From: JADGRF01 sp036382515
GTDB lineage: Bacteria; Myxococcota_A; Polyangia; Polyangiales; JAFGIB01
Assembly: GCA_036382515.1 (NCBI GenBank)
Contig: DASVHQ010000009.1
Coordinates: 62,001-126,000 of the forward strand
Reading direction: 5' to 3'
Length of the DNA stretch: 64,000 bases
The position numbers and the translations under genes were made by a program. A model generated the notes under the pieces. The model was given only the letters and a program-made list of their open reading frames with translations, was not told the origin of the DNA and searched no databases. Within the stretch, counting starts at the first letter, position 1. The number at the start of each line of letters is the position of its first letter. Below, in pieces: positions 28,084 to 37,708 of the stretch.

Positions 28084-28437
28084 CTAACTCTCCTCGCCGT
28101 CGTCGCTCGGCAACGAGCCACCTTGGAAGGGCAGCGCTGCAGCTTCCCCCTCGACATGCAAGATTTCCAGACTGCGGTCGGTCACCACGGCCTCGGTCAA
28201 GCCCGCCATGAAGCTGGTGATGTGATCGAGCATCGAGTTGGCGTGGCTGCTGTCGTTGCTCACCACGGCCACGCCGATCACGGCGCGACGGTGGGTGTCG
28301 AGCTCGTCGACCTCCGCCACCGCCGCGTTGAAGCGCGACCTGGTGCGGTCGATGATGCGGCGCACCACGCTACGCTTGCCCTTGAGCGAATCGTTGCCCG
28401 GCAGCGAGAACGTGATGCGGCACACGCCTACGACCAT
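28084..28437 (-). CDS. DUF503 (YlxP-like) protein
   Basis: A 117-residue protein of the DUF503/YlxP family, often found between infB and rbfA. Typical stretches are VVGVCRITFSLPGNDSLKGK with RSVVRRIIDR, and RAVIGVAVVSNDSSHANSML. The C-terminus has an extra 25-residue Ser/Asp-rich tail. YlxP has been linked to ribosome assembly in firmicutes; the mechanism is unclear. It lies 34 bases downstream of infB. Confidence 0.9.
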   Translation of the reverse strand: MVVGVCRITFSLPGNDSLKGKRSVVRRIIDRTRSRFNAAVAEVDELDTHRRAVIGVAVVSNDSSHANSMLDHITSFMAGLTEAVVTDRSLEILHVEGEAAALPFQGGSLPSDDGEES

Positions 28438-28471
28438 TTCTGTCCGTTCGTCCGGCCTGTAGCAGCCGCAC

Positions 28472-31129
28472 TCAGAGCTGGGCCGTCATCTCTTGCATCT
28501 CGAAGCATTCGATGATGTCCAGCTCCTTGATGTCGGCGTACTCGAGGCCGATGCCGCATTCGAGGCCATTGTTGACCTCTTTCACGTCTTCCTTGATGCG
28601 ACGCAGCGAGCGGATCGTGCCTTCCCAGACCTGCTCGGAACCGCGCAACAAGCGACCCTTGGCGCCGCGCACCAACTTGCCGTCGGTGACGAACGAACCC
28701 GCGATGACGCCCTTGGGCAGCGTGAAGACCGCGCGCACTTCCGCGCGACCGAGCGGGCTCTCTTTGTAGACCGGCTTGAGCAGCCCGATCATGGCCTTCT
28801 TCACGTCATCCACGACCTCGTAGATGATGCTGTAGGTGCGGATCTCGACCTTTTCGGACTTCGCGATCTTGGTCGCGCCGCCACTGGGCCGCACGTGGAA
28901 GCCAATCACGATGCCGCGCGACGCCGAGGCGAGCATGACATCGCTCTCGCTGATGCCACCGGCACCGGAGTGCACGACCACGACCTTGACCTTGTCGGTC
29001 GAGAGCTCGCTGAGCGCCTTGACCAGCGCTTCAGCCGAGCCCTGTACGTCGGCTTTGACCACGAGCTTGAGCTCCTGGACCTCGCCTTCCTGCATCTTCT
29101 GGTAGATGGCGTCGAGGCCAACCTTGGTGCCGATCGAGACGGTCGACTTGCCGCTGACCTTGCGACGACGCTCGGCGATCTGCTGAGCGACCTTCACGTC
29201 GGTGACGATGTTGAAGTGGTCGCCGGCTTCGGGCACCTCGGACAAGCCGAGCACCTCGACCGGGGTCGATGCACCGACCTTGACCACGGGCTTGCCGCTG
29301 TCGTCTGTCATCGCGCGGATCTTGCCGAAGGCCGAGCCCGCCACGACGAAGTTGCCCGTGCTGAGCGTGCCGTCCTGGACCAAGAAATTCGCGACCGGAC
29401 CACGACCCTTGTCGAGGTAGGCTTCGAGCACGACGCCCTCGGCGGGGACGCTCGGGTTGGTCTTGAGCTCCAACACTTCGGCCTGCAACAAAACGCTGTC
29501 GAGCAGCTCGTCGATACCGATGCCGGTCTGCGCCGACACCTTCGCGAAGATCGTCTGACCTCCCCACTCCTCGGACTGCAAGCCCTCGGAAGCCAGGTCG
29601 CGCATGATCACGTCGGGACGCGCATCGGGCTTGTCCATCTTGTTGATGGCCACGATGATGGGAACGTTCGCCGCCTTCGCGTGGGCGATGGCTTCCTTGG
29701 TCTGCGGCATGACGCCGTCGTCGGCCGCGACCACCAGGATCACGAGGTCGGTTGCGTTCGCACCGCGCGAGCGCATCGCCGTGAACGCGGCGTGGCCCGG
29801 CGTGTCGATGAACACGATCGTGCCCTTCTTGGTCTCGACGTGGTACGCGCCGATGTGCTGCGTGATGCCGCCGGACTCCTGCGACGCCACGTTGGTACGC
29901 CGGATGCGGTCGAGCAGCGAGGTCTTGCCGTGGTCCACGTGACCCATGACTGTCACGACCGGCGGGCGGCTCTCGCGTGAGGCTGCGTCGTCGGTGTATT
30001 CACCGCGCGCCTCCGTGATGAGGTCGTCCTCTGTCACGGCGACGTTCTCGACTTCGAAGCCGAATTCCGCGGCCAGGATGTTCGCCGTGTCGGCGTCGAG
30101 GGTGGAGTTGATCATCACGCCGGTGGTGCCGAGTTCCATCAGCTTGGCGAGCACGTCGGTCGCCTTGAGCGACATGCGCGCCGCGAGGACCTGCAAGCCA
30201 ATCTCGTCCTCGATGCGAATGACGCGCTTGGCTGCGCTTGGCGTGGTGATCTCGGTCTTCGCGCCCTTCTTGCCGGGTGCCATCTTGCGCGCGCGGCCGG
30301 GACGACCACGCTGCTGCTGCTGGCGGCCGGTCGGACCGAGCGCGGAGCGAGCCAGCTCACGACGACGCGGCGGCGTGGCACCACCCGCGGCGACCTGCTG
30401 AAGCTGGGCGGTCTTCGCCTGGTGCTCGGAGATGATGCGCGCGCGCGCAGCAGCGGAGAGCGGCGCGGCGGTTCCACCGAGCATGCTGCCACGGGCCACC
30501 ACGCCCGGAGGCAGGTCGCTCGTCGGCAAGCGCTGGTCGAACGGCAGCGGCCCGCCGCGACGTGGACGCTCCATCTGCTGCTCGCGCACTGGCGGCTCGG
30601 TAGCGACCGGCTCGGACGGGAGCTTGCGAGCATCGGCATCGACTTGCGGGTGCACGATGACCGGTACGGGCGGCGGCGGCGGAAGCATCTCGCCACGCGG
30701 CTTCGCGCTCGGCGTCGGCGCTTCGTGGGCGACTTGCTCGATGTTTCGAACGACCGAGGCGGGCTCTCGACGTGCCGGAGCGGGCGCAGCCGCCACGGGC
30801 GACGGCGCTACAGGACGCCTCGGCTCGTCTTTGGTCGGGTGGGCCGGATGCGCCGCAGCGGGGGCGGCCGCGGCCTTCTCCGTCGGTTCGTCGTCGTCGT
30901 CGCGCTTGGCGACTGCGCGGCGGCGCACGACGGTCGGGCGAATGCGCTCCTCGACCACGTTGTGCTGCTTCTCTTTTTCGACAGCGCGTTTGACGCGCTC
31001 GATGTCCACCACTTCGAGCGAGCTCATATGATTGCGCACCTGGACGCCGAGGGTCGCTAGCTTCGTCATGAGCTCGCGATTGTCGAGTCCCATCTCCCGT
31101 GCCACTTCGTAAACGCGGGTCTTGATCAT
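28472..31129 (-). CDS. infB: Translation initiation factor IF-2
   Basis: An 885-residue GTPase that delivers initiator tRNA to the 30S subunit. The N-terminus has the IF2N-type MIKTRVYEVAREMGLDNREL, followed by about 270 residues of Ala/Pro/Arg-rich linker, a second IF2N-like segment (RIEDEIGLQVLAARM) and the G domain with VMGHVDHGKTSLLD, DTPGHAAF and NKMDKP. Domains II-IV follow. The start ATG at 31129 overlaps the upstream stop. The long linker is typical of myxobacteria. Confidence 0.97.
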   Translation of the reverse strand: MIKTRVYEVAREMGLDNRELMTKLATLGVQVRNHMSSLEVVDIERVKRAVEKEKQHNVVEERIRPTVVRRRAVAKRDDDDEPTEKAAAAPAAAHPAHPTKDEPRRPVAPSPVAAAPAPARREPASVVRNIEQVAHEAPTPSAKPRGEMLPPPPPVPVIVHPQVDADARKLPSEPVATEPPVREQQMERPRRGGPLPFDQRLPTSDLPPGVVARGSMLGGTAAPLSAAARARIISEHQAKTAQLQQVAAGGATPPRRRELARSALGPTGRQQQQRGRPGRARKMAPGKKGAKTEITTPSAAKRVIRIEDEIGLQVLAARMSLKATDVLAKLMELGTTGVMINSTLDADTANILAAEFGFEVENVAVTEDDLITEARGEYTDDAASRESRPPVVTVMGHVDHGKTSLLDRIRRTNVASQESGGITQHIGAYHVETKKGTIVFIDTPGHAAFTAMRSRGANATDLVILVVAADDGVMPQTKEAIAHAKAANVPIIVAINKMDKPDARPDVIMRDLASEGLQSEEWGGQTIFAKVSAQTGIGIDELLDSVLLQAEVLELKTNPSVPAEGVVLEAYLDKGRGPVANFLVQDGTLSTGNFVVAGSAFGKIRAMTDDSGKPVVKVGASTPVEVLGLSEVPEAGDHFNIVTDVKVAQQIAERRRKVSGKSTVSIGTKVGLDAIYQKMQEGEVQELKLVVKADVQGSAEALVKALSELSTDKVKVVVVHSGAGGISESDVMLASASRGIVIGFHVRPSGGATKIAKSEKVEIRTYSIIYEVVDDVKKAMIGLLKPVYKESPLGRAEVRAVFTLPKGVIAGSFVTDGKLVRGAKGRLLRGSEQVWEGTIRSLRRIKEDVKEVNNGLECGIGLEYADIKELDIIECFEMQEMTAQL

Positions 31130-31755
31130 GATTCCTCCGCCGCCGACAGCACGGGGCTGCTCGGCGGGTGCGGTGATAGCTCGGCGACGCAACGCAACGC
31201 CTGCCCGAGCTCGTCCGCGATCCCCTCATCGAGGATCGCTAGGACAGAAAGCAGTGGCCGGCCGAACAATCGACCGAGGCCGTCTTTCGTATTCCAAACC
31301 AGGCAGGCTCGGCCCAGCTTCTCGGCGGCGCGTTCGAGGTCCTGACGTGACCCCTCGGCGTCGCCTGCAACGACTAACAGATGCACCCGTCGTTGCGCCA
31401 GCGCATCGCGCACGGCTTCGGTGCCGAGCGCGATGTGGCGTGACCTGCGCGCCGCCTGCAAAAGGCCCTCGGCGCGACGCAGGTACTGGTCGGAAGCGGT
31501 CTGCGCGAGCGCGGCGGCCGTCGTTTCGGAGGGCACCGGCAGCGCGCGACGCAGTGCGCCCGTGCGCACCGCAGCTTCCACGCAGCGATATCGCGCATGC
31601 ACCGACACGCCGCGACCCGGCTGTCTGCGGCGCACGTCTGGAACCCACACCGGCGGCTCTCCGCCGGCCACGAAGCGCAACAACGCGTCGCGCGAGTCTG
31701 TCGTTCGACAGCCCACACACAAACGCGACGCAGCTTCGTGGCTTGGTTCCAGCAT
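31126..31755 (-). CDS. ylxR: YlxR (DUF448) fused to an L7Ae-type RNA-binding domain
   Basis: A 209-residue protein. Residues 10-75 are a YlxR/DUF448 domain (RLCVGCRTTDSRDALLRFV, then GRGVSVHARYRC), while residues 90-180 form an L7Ae/L30e-like domain (YLRRAEGLLQAARRSRHIAL, then VHLLVVAGDAEG). In Bacillus these are separate genes, ylxR and ylxQ, at the same place between nusA and infB, so this is a natural fusion. Its stop overlaps the infB start (ATGA). Likely an RNA-binding accessory of the translation operon. Confidence 0.88.
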   Translation of the reverse strand: MLEPSHEAASRLCVGCRTTDSRDALLRFVAGGEPPVWVPDVRRRQPGRGVSVHARYRCVEAAVRTGALRRALPVPSETTAAALAQTASDQYLRRAEGLLQAARRSRHIALGTEAVRDALAQRRVHLLVVAGDAEGSRQDLERAAEKLGRACLVWNTKDGLGRLFGRPLLSVLAILDEGIADELGQALRCVAELSPHPPSSPVLSAAEES

Positions 31756-31763
31756 CGATCCGC

Positions 31764-33536
31764 TCAGCCTCGTGCCTCTCCGTCCGGGGGGGCCACCGGC
31801 GCAGGCTGCGCTGCCGCAGCAGCAGCAGCAGCCGCAGCGCTGGCGGCAGCAGCCGCAGCGCTGGCGGCAGCAGCCTCCGCCGCCTTGGCTTCGTGGGCCG
31901 CAGCAGCCGCCTGCTGTTCGGCGTCGTGACGCTCGCGCGCCAGCTTCTGACCTTGCGCCACGTGCTCGGCGTCGTTGGCCATGTAGCTCACGATGCCTTC
32001 GCGGATCACCTGCGCGCGCTTGGAGCCGAGGCCCGTGCGGATCGCGAGACGATCCACGTCTTCTTCGGCGTGCAGGTCGCGCAGGTTGCGATAGCCCGCG
32101 TGCAGGAGCAGATCTGCGATGCGCGGCGTCACGCCCGGAACCAGCAACAGCTCGTCGCGATCGACGAGCAGGTCTTCACCGCTCACCGCGCGCTTGATAC
32201 GACCCAGGCGCAGCTTCTCCATCGCGCTCTCGGCACGACGCTTGAGTGAGGCCGCGTTCTGCAGGCCGCCCAGACCCTCGATCGCGCCCAGCTCTTCCTC
32301 GGCCGCCTCGGCCACTTCGTCGAGGCTGCGGAAGCCTTGTTTGTAGAGCGTCAGAGCCAACACTCGGTCGAGGTTCTCGATCGAGGCGAGCGCCGAGATG
32401 GCCTGCTCTTCCATGATCTTGAACTTCGATTCACCGATCACGTCCAGGCGCCAGCCTGTGAGCTGCGACGCCAAACGCACGTTCTGACCGCGACGGCCGA
32501 TGGCCAGCGAGAGCTTGTCGTCGGGGACGACCAGCTCCATGCCGCTGTTGGCTTCGTCGATGATCACGCGCGCGACGTCGGCCGGCGCGATCGCATTGCA
32601 CACGAAGCGCGCCGGATCGCGATCGTAGGGCACGATGTCGATCTTCTCGCCACGCAGCTCCTGCACCACGGCCTGCACGCGCGAGCCTTTCATGCCCACG
32701 CACGCGCCCACGGGATCCACGTCGGGATCACGGCTGCTCACCGCGATCTTCGAGCGCGCACCAGGCTCGCGAGCGGCCGCAACGATGCGCACGATGCCCT
32801 CGTAGATCTCGGGCACTTCCATCTCGAAGAGCTTCACGAGCAGGCCCACGTCCGTGCGCGACAGGATGATCTGCGGGCCGCGCGCTTCGCGATCGATGTC
32901 GAACAAGAACGCCACGATGCGATCACCGGGCCGATAGGTCTCGCGCGGCGTCTGGTACTTCTGCGGCAGGATGCCCTCGGTGCGACCGAGGTCGACGATG
33001 ATGTTGCTGCCGCGCTCGAAGCGCCGCACCACACCCGTGATGATCTCGCCCTTGCGGTCCTTGTACTCGTTGAAAATGTTCTCGCGCTCGGCGTCGCGCA
33101 CGCGCTGGATGATCACCTGCTTGGCCGTCTGCGCCGCGATCCGACCGAAGCCGTGACGCGCCTGCTGGAGCTTCAGCAAGTCGCCGAACTCCTTGTCCTG
33201 CAAGCGCGCCTTCTCCGTGTCTTCCTTCAGGTAGAAGATCTGGAAGCCCAGCTCTTCGCCGAGGTCGGCTTCGAGGCCGTAGCGCTTGGCGTCGGTCTCC
33301 GAGATCTCACGCTCGGAGTCGCTGACGTCTTCCACCACGATCATGTACTGGAAGAGATCGACCTGGCCGATCGCCTCGTTGAAGCGTGCTTCGAGCTCGC
33401 GGTTGGGCCCGAAGGTGCGCTTGGCGGCGGTGAGGATCGCCTGCTCCATCGTCTCGATGAGGATCTTCTGGTCGATCCCCTTCTCGCGGCTCACCTGGTC
33501 GATGATGTGCTGGAGAGAAAGCGTGCCTTCTTGCAT
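31764..33536 (-). CDS. nusA: Transcription elongation/antitermination factor NusA
   Basis: A 590-residue RNA polymerase cofactor. It has the N-terminal RNAP-binding domain, an S1 domain (RKGEIITGVVRRFERGSNII), two KH domains (GACVGMKGSRVQAVVQEL and LAIGRRGQNVRLASQLTGW), and C-terminal helix-hairpin-helix repeats (VPGVTPRIADLLLHAGYRNL). A 40-residue Ala-rich tail encoded by 21-bp repeats follows. The start at ATG 33536 follows AGAGG; a GTG/ATG further up is in frame but less likely. Confidence 0.96.
   Translation of the reverse strand: MQEGTLSLQHIIDQVSREKGIDQKILIETMEQAILTAAKRTFGPNRELEARFNEAIGQVDLFQYMIVVEDVSDSEREISETDAKRYGLEADLGEELGFQIFYLKEDTEKARLQDKEFGDLLKLQQARHGFGRIAAQTAKQVIIQRVRDAERENIFNEYKDRKGEIITGVVRRFERGSNIIVDLGRTEGILPQKYQTPRETYRPGDRIVAFLFDIDREARGPQIILSRTDVGLLVKLFEMEVPEIYEGIVRIVAAAREPGARSKIAVSSRDPDVDPVGACVGMKGSRVQAVVQELRGEKIDIVPYDRDPARFVCNAIAPADVARVIIDEANSGMELVVPDDKLSLAIGRRGQNVRLASQLTGWRLDVIGESKFKIMEEQAISALASIENLDRVLALTLYKQGFRSLDEVAEAAEEELGAIEGLGGLQNAASLKRRAESAMEKLRLGRIKRAVSGEDLLVDRDELLLVPGVTPRIADLLLHAGYRNLRDLHAEEDVDRLAIRTGLGSKRAQVIREGIVSYMANDAEHVAQGQKLARERHDAEQQAAAAAHEAKAAEAAAASAAAAAASAAAAAAAAAAQPAPVAPPDGEARG
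31825..31875. repeat. 21-bp tandem repeat coding the NusA Ala tail
   Basis: Two exact copies of a 21-bp unit (31825-31845 and 31846-31866) and nine bases of a third, preceded by a short GCA run. Being a multiple of three, changes in copy number would lengthen or shorten the polyalanine tail without a frameshift. Confidence 0.85.
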
Positions 33537-33587
33537 GGCTGCCTCTTTGCGCGCTGTGCGCTCGCTCGCTGGAGTTCGCTGTGCCAT

Positions 33588-34127
33588 TCAGAACCGCCTC
33601 ATAGGAGAGCCGGAGGCTGCTCCGTGGAAATACACGAGATGCGCTTTCGCGATCTCCGTGTGAGGGACCAACACGACCTGGCCGTCTTGCTCGAGCCTCA
33701 CCGAGTCCGCCTCGGTGCCGAGCAACGTGCCGGAGAAACGTCGACGCCCGTCAACGGGCGAATGTGTCTGCATCTTGATCGGCTCGCCGGCGAAGCGAGC
33801 AAAGTCTGCGAGCGTGATCAGCGGACGGTCGAGACCGGGCGAGCCGACTTCGAGTCGGTACGCGGTCTGCGGCACGAGCGCCTCAGCGACATCGAGCGCG
33901 GTCGACAGGTCGCGACTGACTTGCTGGCAGTCGTCGAGCGACACGCCCGCGCCGCGCTTGGCGTCGGCGCCCTGCCGCTCGATCAGCACGCGCAGACACA
34001 GACCGTGCTCGGTGACGAAGCGCGCATCCACGAGCCAGACCCCGTGCGCAGCGCAGACCGGCTCCACGATTTGCCGCAATTGCTGCAAATGCGCCGTGCC
34101 ATTCAGCTTTTCTGCCGAGCCAGACAT
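33588..34127 (-). CDS. rimP: Ribosome maturation factor RimP
   Basis: A 179-residue 30S-assembly factor. Family stretches are LRQIVEPVCAAHGVWLVDAR, VSLDDCQQVSRDLSTALDV, YRLEVGSPGLDRPL and a C-terminal SH3-like half ending HTEIAKAHLVY. It is the first gene of the nusA-infB operon. I used ATG 34127; an in-frame TTG at 34145 behind AAGG would add six residues and cannot be excluded. Confidence 0.93.
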   Translation of the reverse strand: MSGSAEKLNGTAHLQQLRQIVEPVCAAHGVWLVDARFVTEHGLCLRVLIERQGADAKRGAGVSLDDCQQVSRDLSTALDVAEALVPQTAYRLEVGSPGLDRPLITLADFARFAGEPIKMQTHSPVDGRRRFSGTLLGTEADSVRLEQDGQVVLVPHTEIAKAHLVYFHGAASGSPMRRF

Positions 34128-34463
34128 GTAATAGGAGCCGTCCAAGGAGCCTTACAAGAGGTCCGGGACGCGCCGCCCAGCGCACAAAAAAACCGCGAAA
34201 GGCCCGTGAAAAGAGCCGAAAAAGAGACAAAAAAAGGCGGACCCAACGGGCGGCCCACCTAGGCGCAATCCCAAACTTCGGCCGGCTACTTATCACACAC
34301 CCGCACAGCCAGCAACACGATGAACTGATCGCGGCGTGAGCGGCGCGAATTGGGGTACAGCCGCGAGCGCGCCCGCAGGACAGGAGGGAGCCGTACTCAT
34401 GTACGGTGACCGACTGGCCGAGGACGTAAGCCGCGGATGTGCCCCAAGGCGCGCCGCGGTCAG
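34128..34463. other. Structured intergenic region upstream of rimP
   Basis: About 335 bases between the L,D-transpeptidase and rimP, both minus-strand. It should hold the promoter and leader of the large translation operon. Features: A-rich tracts at 34185-34235, a perfect short hairpin CCGTAC-TCAT-GTACGG at 34391-34406, and several GC-rich complementary blocks between 34330 and 34390. This could be a structured leader RNA or a small RNA. No gene seen. Confidence 0.4.
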
Positions 34464-36101
34464 TTACCCCTTGGGGGTCTCACCGTGGATGTAGACGCGG
34501 GTCCCGTCGCCGTTGAGGCGGGCGTAGATGGCGTGCCAGGACTTGGGCATCGTGGGGTTGGCCCAGAAAAAGAGCCAACGAGCGTCGTCCGGGGACAGGT
34601 TGACGCAGCCGTGGCTGTGCGGCCGGCCGAAGCTGTTGTGCCAGAACGCGGAATGCAGCGCGTACGCGAGCTGGAAGTACATGACGTACGGCACGTCTTC
34701 GATCGAGTACGGGCCGTCGAGGGCGTGATCGCCGTCCATGGTTGCGGTCAGGTGCTTGGCATTGATGCGGAACGAGCCAGTGGGTGTCTGGAAATTACGC
34801 AGCGGATCGAGCTCGTCCTTGATGCGGCCGGTGGAGACGAGCGTGGCGTAGACGGGTTTGCTGCCGACGTACGCGACCAGACTCTGCGTGCCGAGGTCGA
34901 CGTCGATCCACTTCTCGTCGTCTTTCACTTCGTCGGGCTTGTCGCGCGCAACGACCTTCGTGGTCTCCTTCACCGGATAGTGCTTGCCGTCTGGGCCGAC
35001 GTAGAACATTCGACCTGCGACCTCAGCCTCCGACGCGATGGGAGACATGAAGTGATAGCCGGGTGCGCCCGCCGCGTGCAGCCTGCCCTTGGCATTCGCT
35101 GCGTAGGCCAGCGTGTTCTTGGACATCACGAAGCCCACCGGCAACGCGGTGCCTGACGCCTCCAGATCGACCCCGTGGAACTCCGAGCCTTTCACGAGCA
35201 GGAGCCGGCTCTTGGGGATGAAGCCGGTGGCCTGGGTCTGCCAGTAGGAGCGCGCGCCCTTGCTGATCTCGCGATCCAGGCTCACGTAGAAACCGCGTTC
35301 CATGCGGCGGTAGAGCACCGAATCGGAGCCGCCCATCAGCGATGCGAGTGTGGGCGGGCCTTCTTCCGCTGCGCTGCCTGGTTCTTCGCCACCGCTACCC
35401 GGGCCGCCCGCTGCCGCCGGGGCCACCACGCCAGGCTGAGCGGCAGCTGCCGCCGCGGGCGCACCCGTGGCCGGCGCGGCGTTGACCGCGTCCGGACTCG
35501 CGGCCGCTGCAGCTGTTGGCGGCAGAGCGTTCGTGGTGAGCTCCGCAGCTGCAGCGCTCGAGGTGCCCGCATCGACGCCGGGAATCTTGTAGCCCTCGTA
35601 GAGCGCAGCCTCTTCGTCACTCGGCAGGCGCCGATATACGGGCGTGTTGCGCCGCATCGCGTAGCCGTAGGGGTACGGCAGACGCGCGGTCACGTCCGGC
35701 TGCGTCGGGCGACGCTCGGGCAAGCGCCTGCCCAGAAACGGCAGCACTTCGGTGGTGGAGCAGACGAAGCCACCCGTCTCGAGCTCGTACCAGCCCTTGC
35801 GACATGACTCGAAGCCGATCGGCTTGGCCGTCTTCGCCATGACCAGCGCGCCGGTGCGCAAGTAACCCATGCGCGGCGCCTGCTTCGCAGGAGCATTGCG
35901 AATCTTGACGACGTAGGCGCTGGCGAAGAGCCGGACCGGGGGGCCGGCATCCTCCGGTTGCACGGCCGGTCCTACCACTGCCGTGTGCGCAGGCTGGCTC
36001 GGCGCGGGTCGCGATGGCTCGCGCGTGCAACCTGCAGACCACGCCGCGCACAGCCCACCCAGGCATGCCGCCAGAACCCGCTTTTTCGTGAAGCACGCCA
36101 T
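34464..36101 (-). CDS. L,D-transpeptidase (YkuD) lipoprotein
   Basis: A 545-residue secreted lipoprotein: signal peptide with a lipobox ending WSAGC, a long N-terminal region with an SH3-like part (residues 55-130), an Ala/Pro-rich linker around 175-260, and a C-terminal YkuD domain (about 400-540). The catalytic motif is PHSHGCVNLS with Cys499 and the preceding His. Such enzymes make 3-3 crosslinks in peptidoglycan or attach proteins to it. It is divergent from the gene at 36272. Confidence 0.9.
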   Translation of the reverse strand: MACFTKKRVLAACLGGLCAAWSAGCTREPSRPAPSQPAHTAVVGPAVQPEDAGPPVRLFASAYVVKIRNAPAKQAPRMGYLRTGALVMAKTAKPIGFESCRKGWYELETGGFVCSTTEVLPFLGRRLPERRPTQPDVTARLPYPYGYAMRRNTPVYRRLPSDEEAALYEGYKIPGVDAGTSSAAAAELTTNALPPTAAAAASPDAVNAAPATGAPAAAAAAQPGVVAPAAAGGPGSGGEEPGSAAEEGPPTLASLMGGSDSVLYRRMERGFYVSLDREISKGARSYWQTQATGFIPKSRLLLVKGSEFHGVDLEASGTALPVGFVMSKNTLAYAANAKGRLHAAGAPGYHFMSPIASEAEVAGRMFYVGPDGKHYPVKETTKVVARDKPDEVKDDEKWIDVDLGTQSLVAYVGSKPVYATLVSTGRIKDELDPLRNFQTPTGSFRINAKHLTATMDGDHALDGPYSIEDVPYVMYFQLAYALHSAFWHNSFGRPHSHGCVNLSPDDARWLFFWANPTMPKSWHAIYARLNGDGTRVYIHGETPKG

Positions 36102-36271
36102 GCTGATTTTCGCGGCCGACAGATTTCACGACGCGGCGCTGCCGTCAACCGGACAGCACGACCGACGTGCTTGCGCGAGGCCGCTCGCCACACCACCATG
36201 CGCACCGGCCGCGAGGCGAAAGACGGGGAACGGCACGTGACGACGGCGAGCGCTTGCACACGGGACCTCAC

Positions 36272-37672
36272 GTGAAGACAGCGCGCTCCGGTCTGCTGCT
36301 GTGGGTTTGCGGCTCGCTCCTGCTGCACTCGCTCGGCTACCTGACGATGCGTTGGGCGGGTGCGCTTCCCGACGTGGGATTTCAATTCGAGCTGCCCACG
36401 CAGGTGGAGTTCGGGCTGGCCGATGCGACGCCGCTGCCCCCCGCAGGCCTACCGCTGTCGGCCGCGCCACCAGCAGCCGCGAGCGCCGACGCGCAGAACA
36501 TCGACGTCGCGCTCCCTGAAGCGCCCGCCGCGCCCAAGCCGAAAAAGAAGAAGCGCCCGGCGGCCACCACGCCTGACGCCGGGGCTCCGAGCGAAGCCAG
36601 CGCCGACGCCGGCCCAGACGCACACGTGCCGCAGCCAGCCGACGCTGCGGTACCCGCGACCGTGGTTGCCACGAATACGGCCGCAGACGGCGGAGCTGGC
36701 ACCGCCCAGGCAGCGCAAGATGCTGGCACGCCGGCGCTCACCGCCTACGCGCCCGCAGGGGCGCAGCTGGCGCTGCGCATCGACATGGAGCGCGTGCGCG
36801 CCTCGGAGCTCGCCCCCGACGTGCGCGATATGCTCGACGCGATCCCCGACTTCGACGCGATCCTCGGGGGCTCCGGCGTGCAGCCCGTGGACGACCTCGT
36901 GCGCTTGTTCGTTGCGTCACCGAACCTCGAGCGTTCGAGCCTGGTGATGGCCGGCAGTTATCGCGGCGGCGAGAGCGTTGCGCGCAGAGCCGTGGCCACG
37001 CTCGCGCGTGCGCACGACAAGCCCGCACGCTGGCGCAAGCTCCATGGCATCGCCGTCGCACCGTGGCAGAACGCCGACCCCACCGAGCGCGTACTTGCAC
37101 TGATCGGACCGTCGCTGTTCGCGATCACGCGCCCCGACGATCTGCCGCGCATCATCGCGGTGGCGCACGCCCTGGCCGTCCGAGACCGCAAGAAGCACGA
37201 GCCGGCGGATGCCAACGCAGCCGCCGAGGCGCTGCTCGCCATGGACGACAACGAAGCCGTCGCGTTCTCCGTCGAGAACGCCAAGAGCTTCGTGCGTGGC
37301 CAGGTCGATCAGGTGCCCGAGCGCGTGCGCATTTCGATCCGCTTCCAGACCGACGGTTCGATCGAGGTCGCAAGCAGCGGCGCCTACGAGTCGCAGCCGC
37401 TCGCCGAAAACGCGCGCGTGTTCTGGCAGGATGTGCGCGATCGCTTCGCCCGCCATCCGCTTGTGGCGTTGATCGGGATGAGCGGCGCGCTGCACGACAC
37501 GACCATCCAGGCCCGGGACGCGGAGCTGCATGCACGCACGTCGCTCAGCGTGGACCAAGTGCGCACCTTGCTCGGCTTCTTGCGGGGCGCGCTCGCGCCC
37601 GCTCACGGGCGTGGCCCGACGCTGCCGGGTGCACCGCGGAACGCCCCTCCCGGCGCAGCCGCGAGTCCGTGA
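36272..37672 (+). CDS. Membrane-anchored Ala/Pro-rich protein of unknown function
   Basis: About 466 residues from GTG 36272; the open frame extends further upstream but with low-complexity sequence. The N-terminus carries one membrane anchor (SGLLLWVCGSLLLHSLGYL), then a long Ala/Pro/Asp linker with a Lys patch (KPKKKKR), and a folded C-terminal domain from about residue 160 (QLALRIDMERVRASELAPDV onward). The design resembles TonB-like or envelope-spanning proteins but no TonB motif is seen. Function unknown; it pairs divergently with the L,D-transpeptidase. Confidence 0.75.
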   Translation: MKTARSGLLLWVCGSLLLHSLGYLTMRWAGALPDVGFQFELPTQVEFGLADATPLPPAGLPLSAAPPAAASADAQNIDVALPEAPAAPKPKKKKRPAATTPDAGAPSEASADAGPDAHVPQPADAAVPATVVATNTAADGGAGTAQAAQDAGTPALTAYAPAGAQLALRIDMERVRASELAPDVRDMLDAIPDFDAILGGSGVQPVDDLVRLFVASPNLERSSLVMAGSYRGGESVARRAVATLARAHDKPARWRKLHGIAVAPWQNADPTERVLALIGPSLFAITRPDDLPRIIAVAHALAVRDRKKHEPADANAAAEALLAMDDNEAVAFSVENAKSFVRGQVDQVPERVRISIRFQTDGSIEVASSGAYESQPLAENARVFWQDVRDRFARHPLVALIGMSGALHDTTIQARDAELHARTSLSVDQVRTLLGFLRGALAPAHGRGPTLPGAPRNAPPGAAASP

Positions 37673-37708
37673 TAACATCGTGCCCCGGATGGTCTCGGGA
37701 GGTGCACG

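Noticed and set aside
32337..34262. 641-codon plus-strand frame opposite nusA and rimP
   Set aside because: It runs antisense to two conserved genes and has His/Arg/Leu-rich nonsense composition typical of reverse-strand reading of GC-rich genes.
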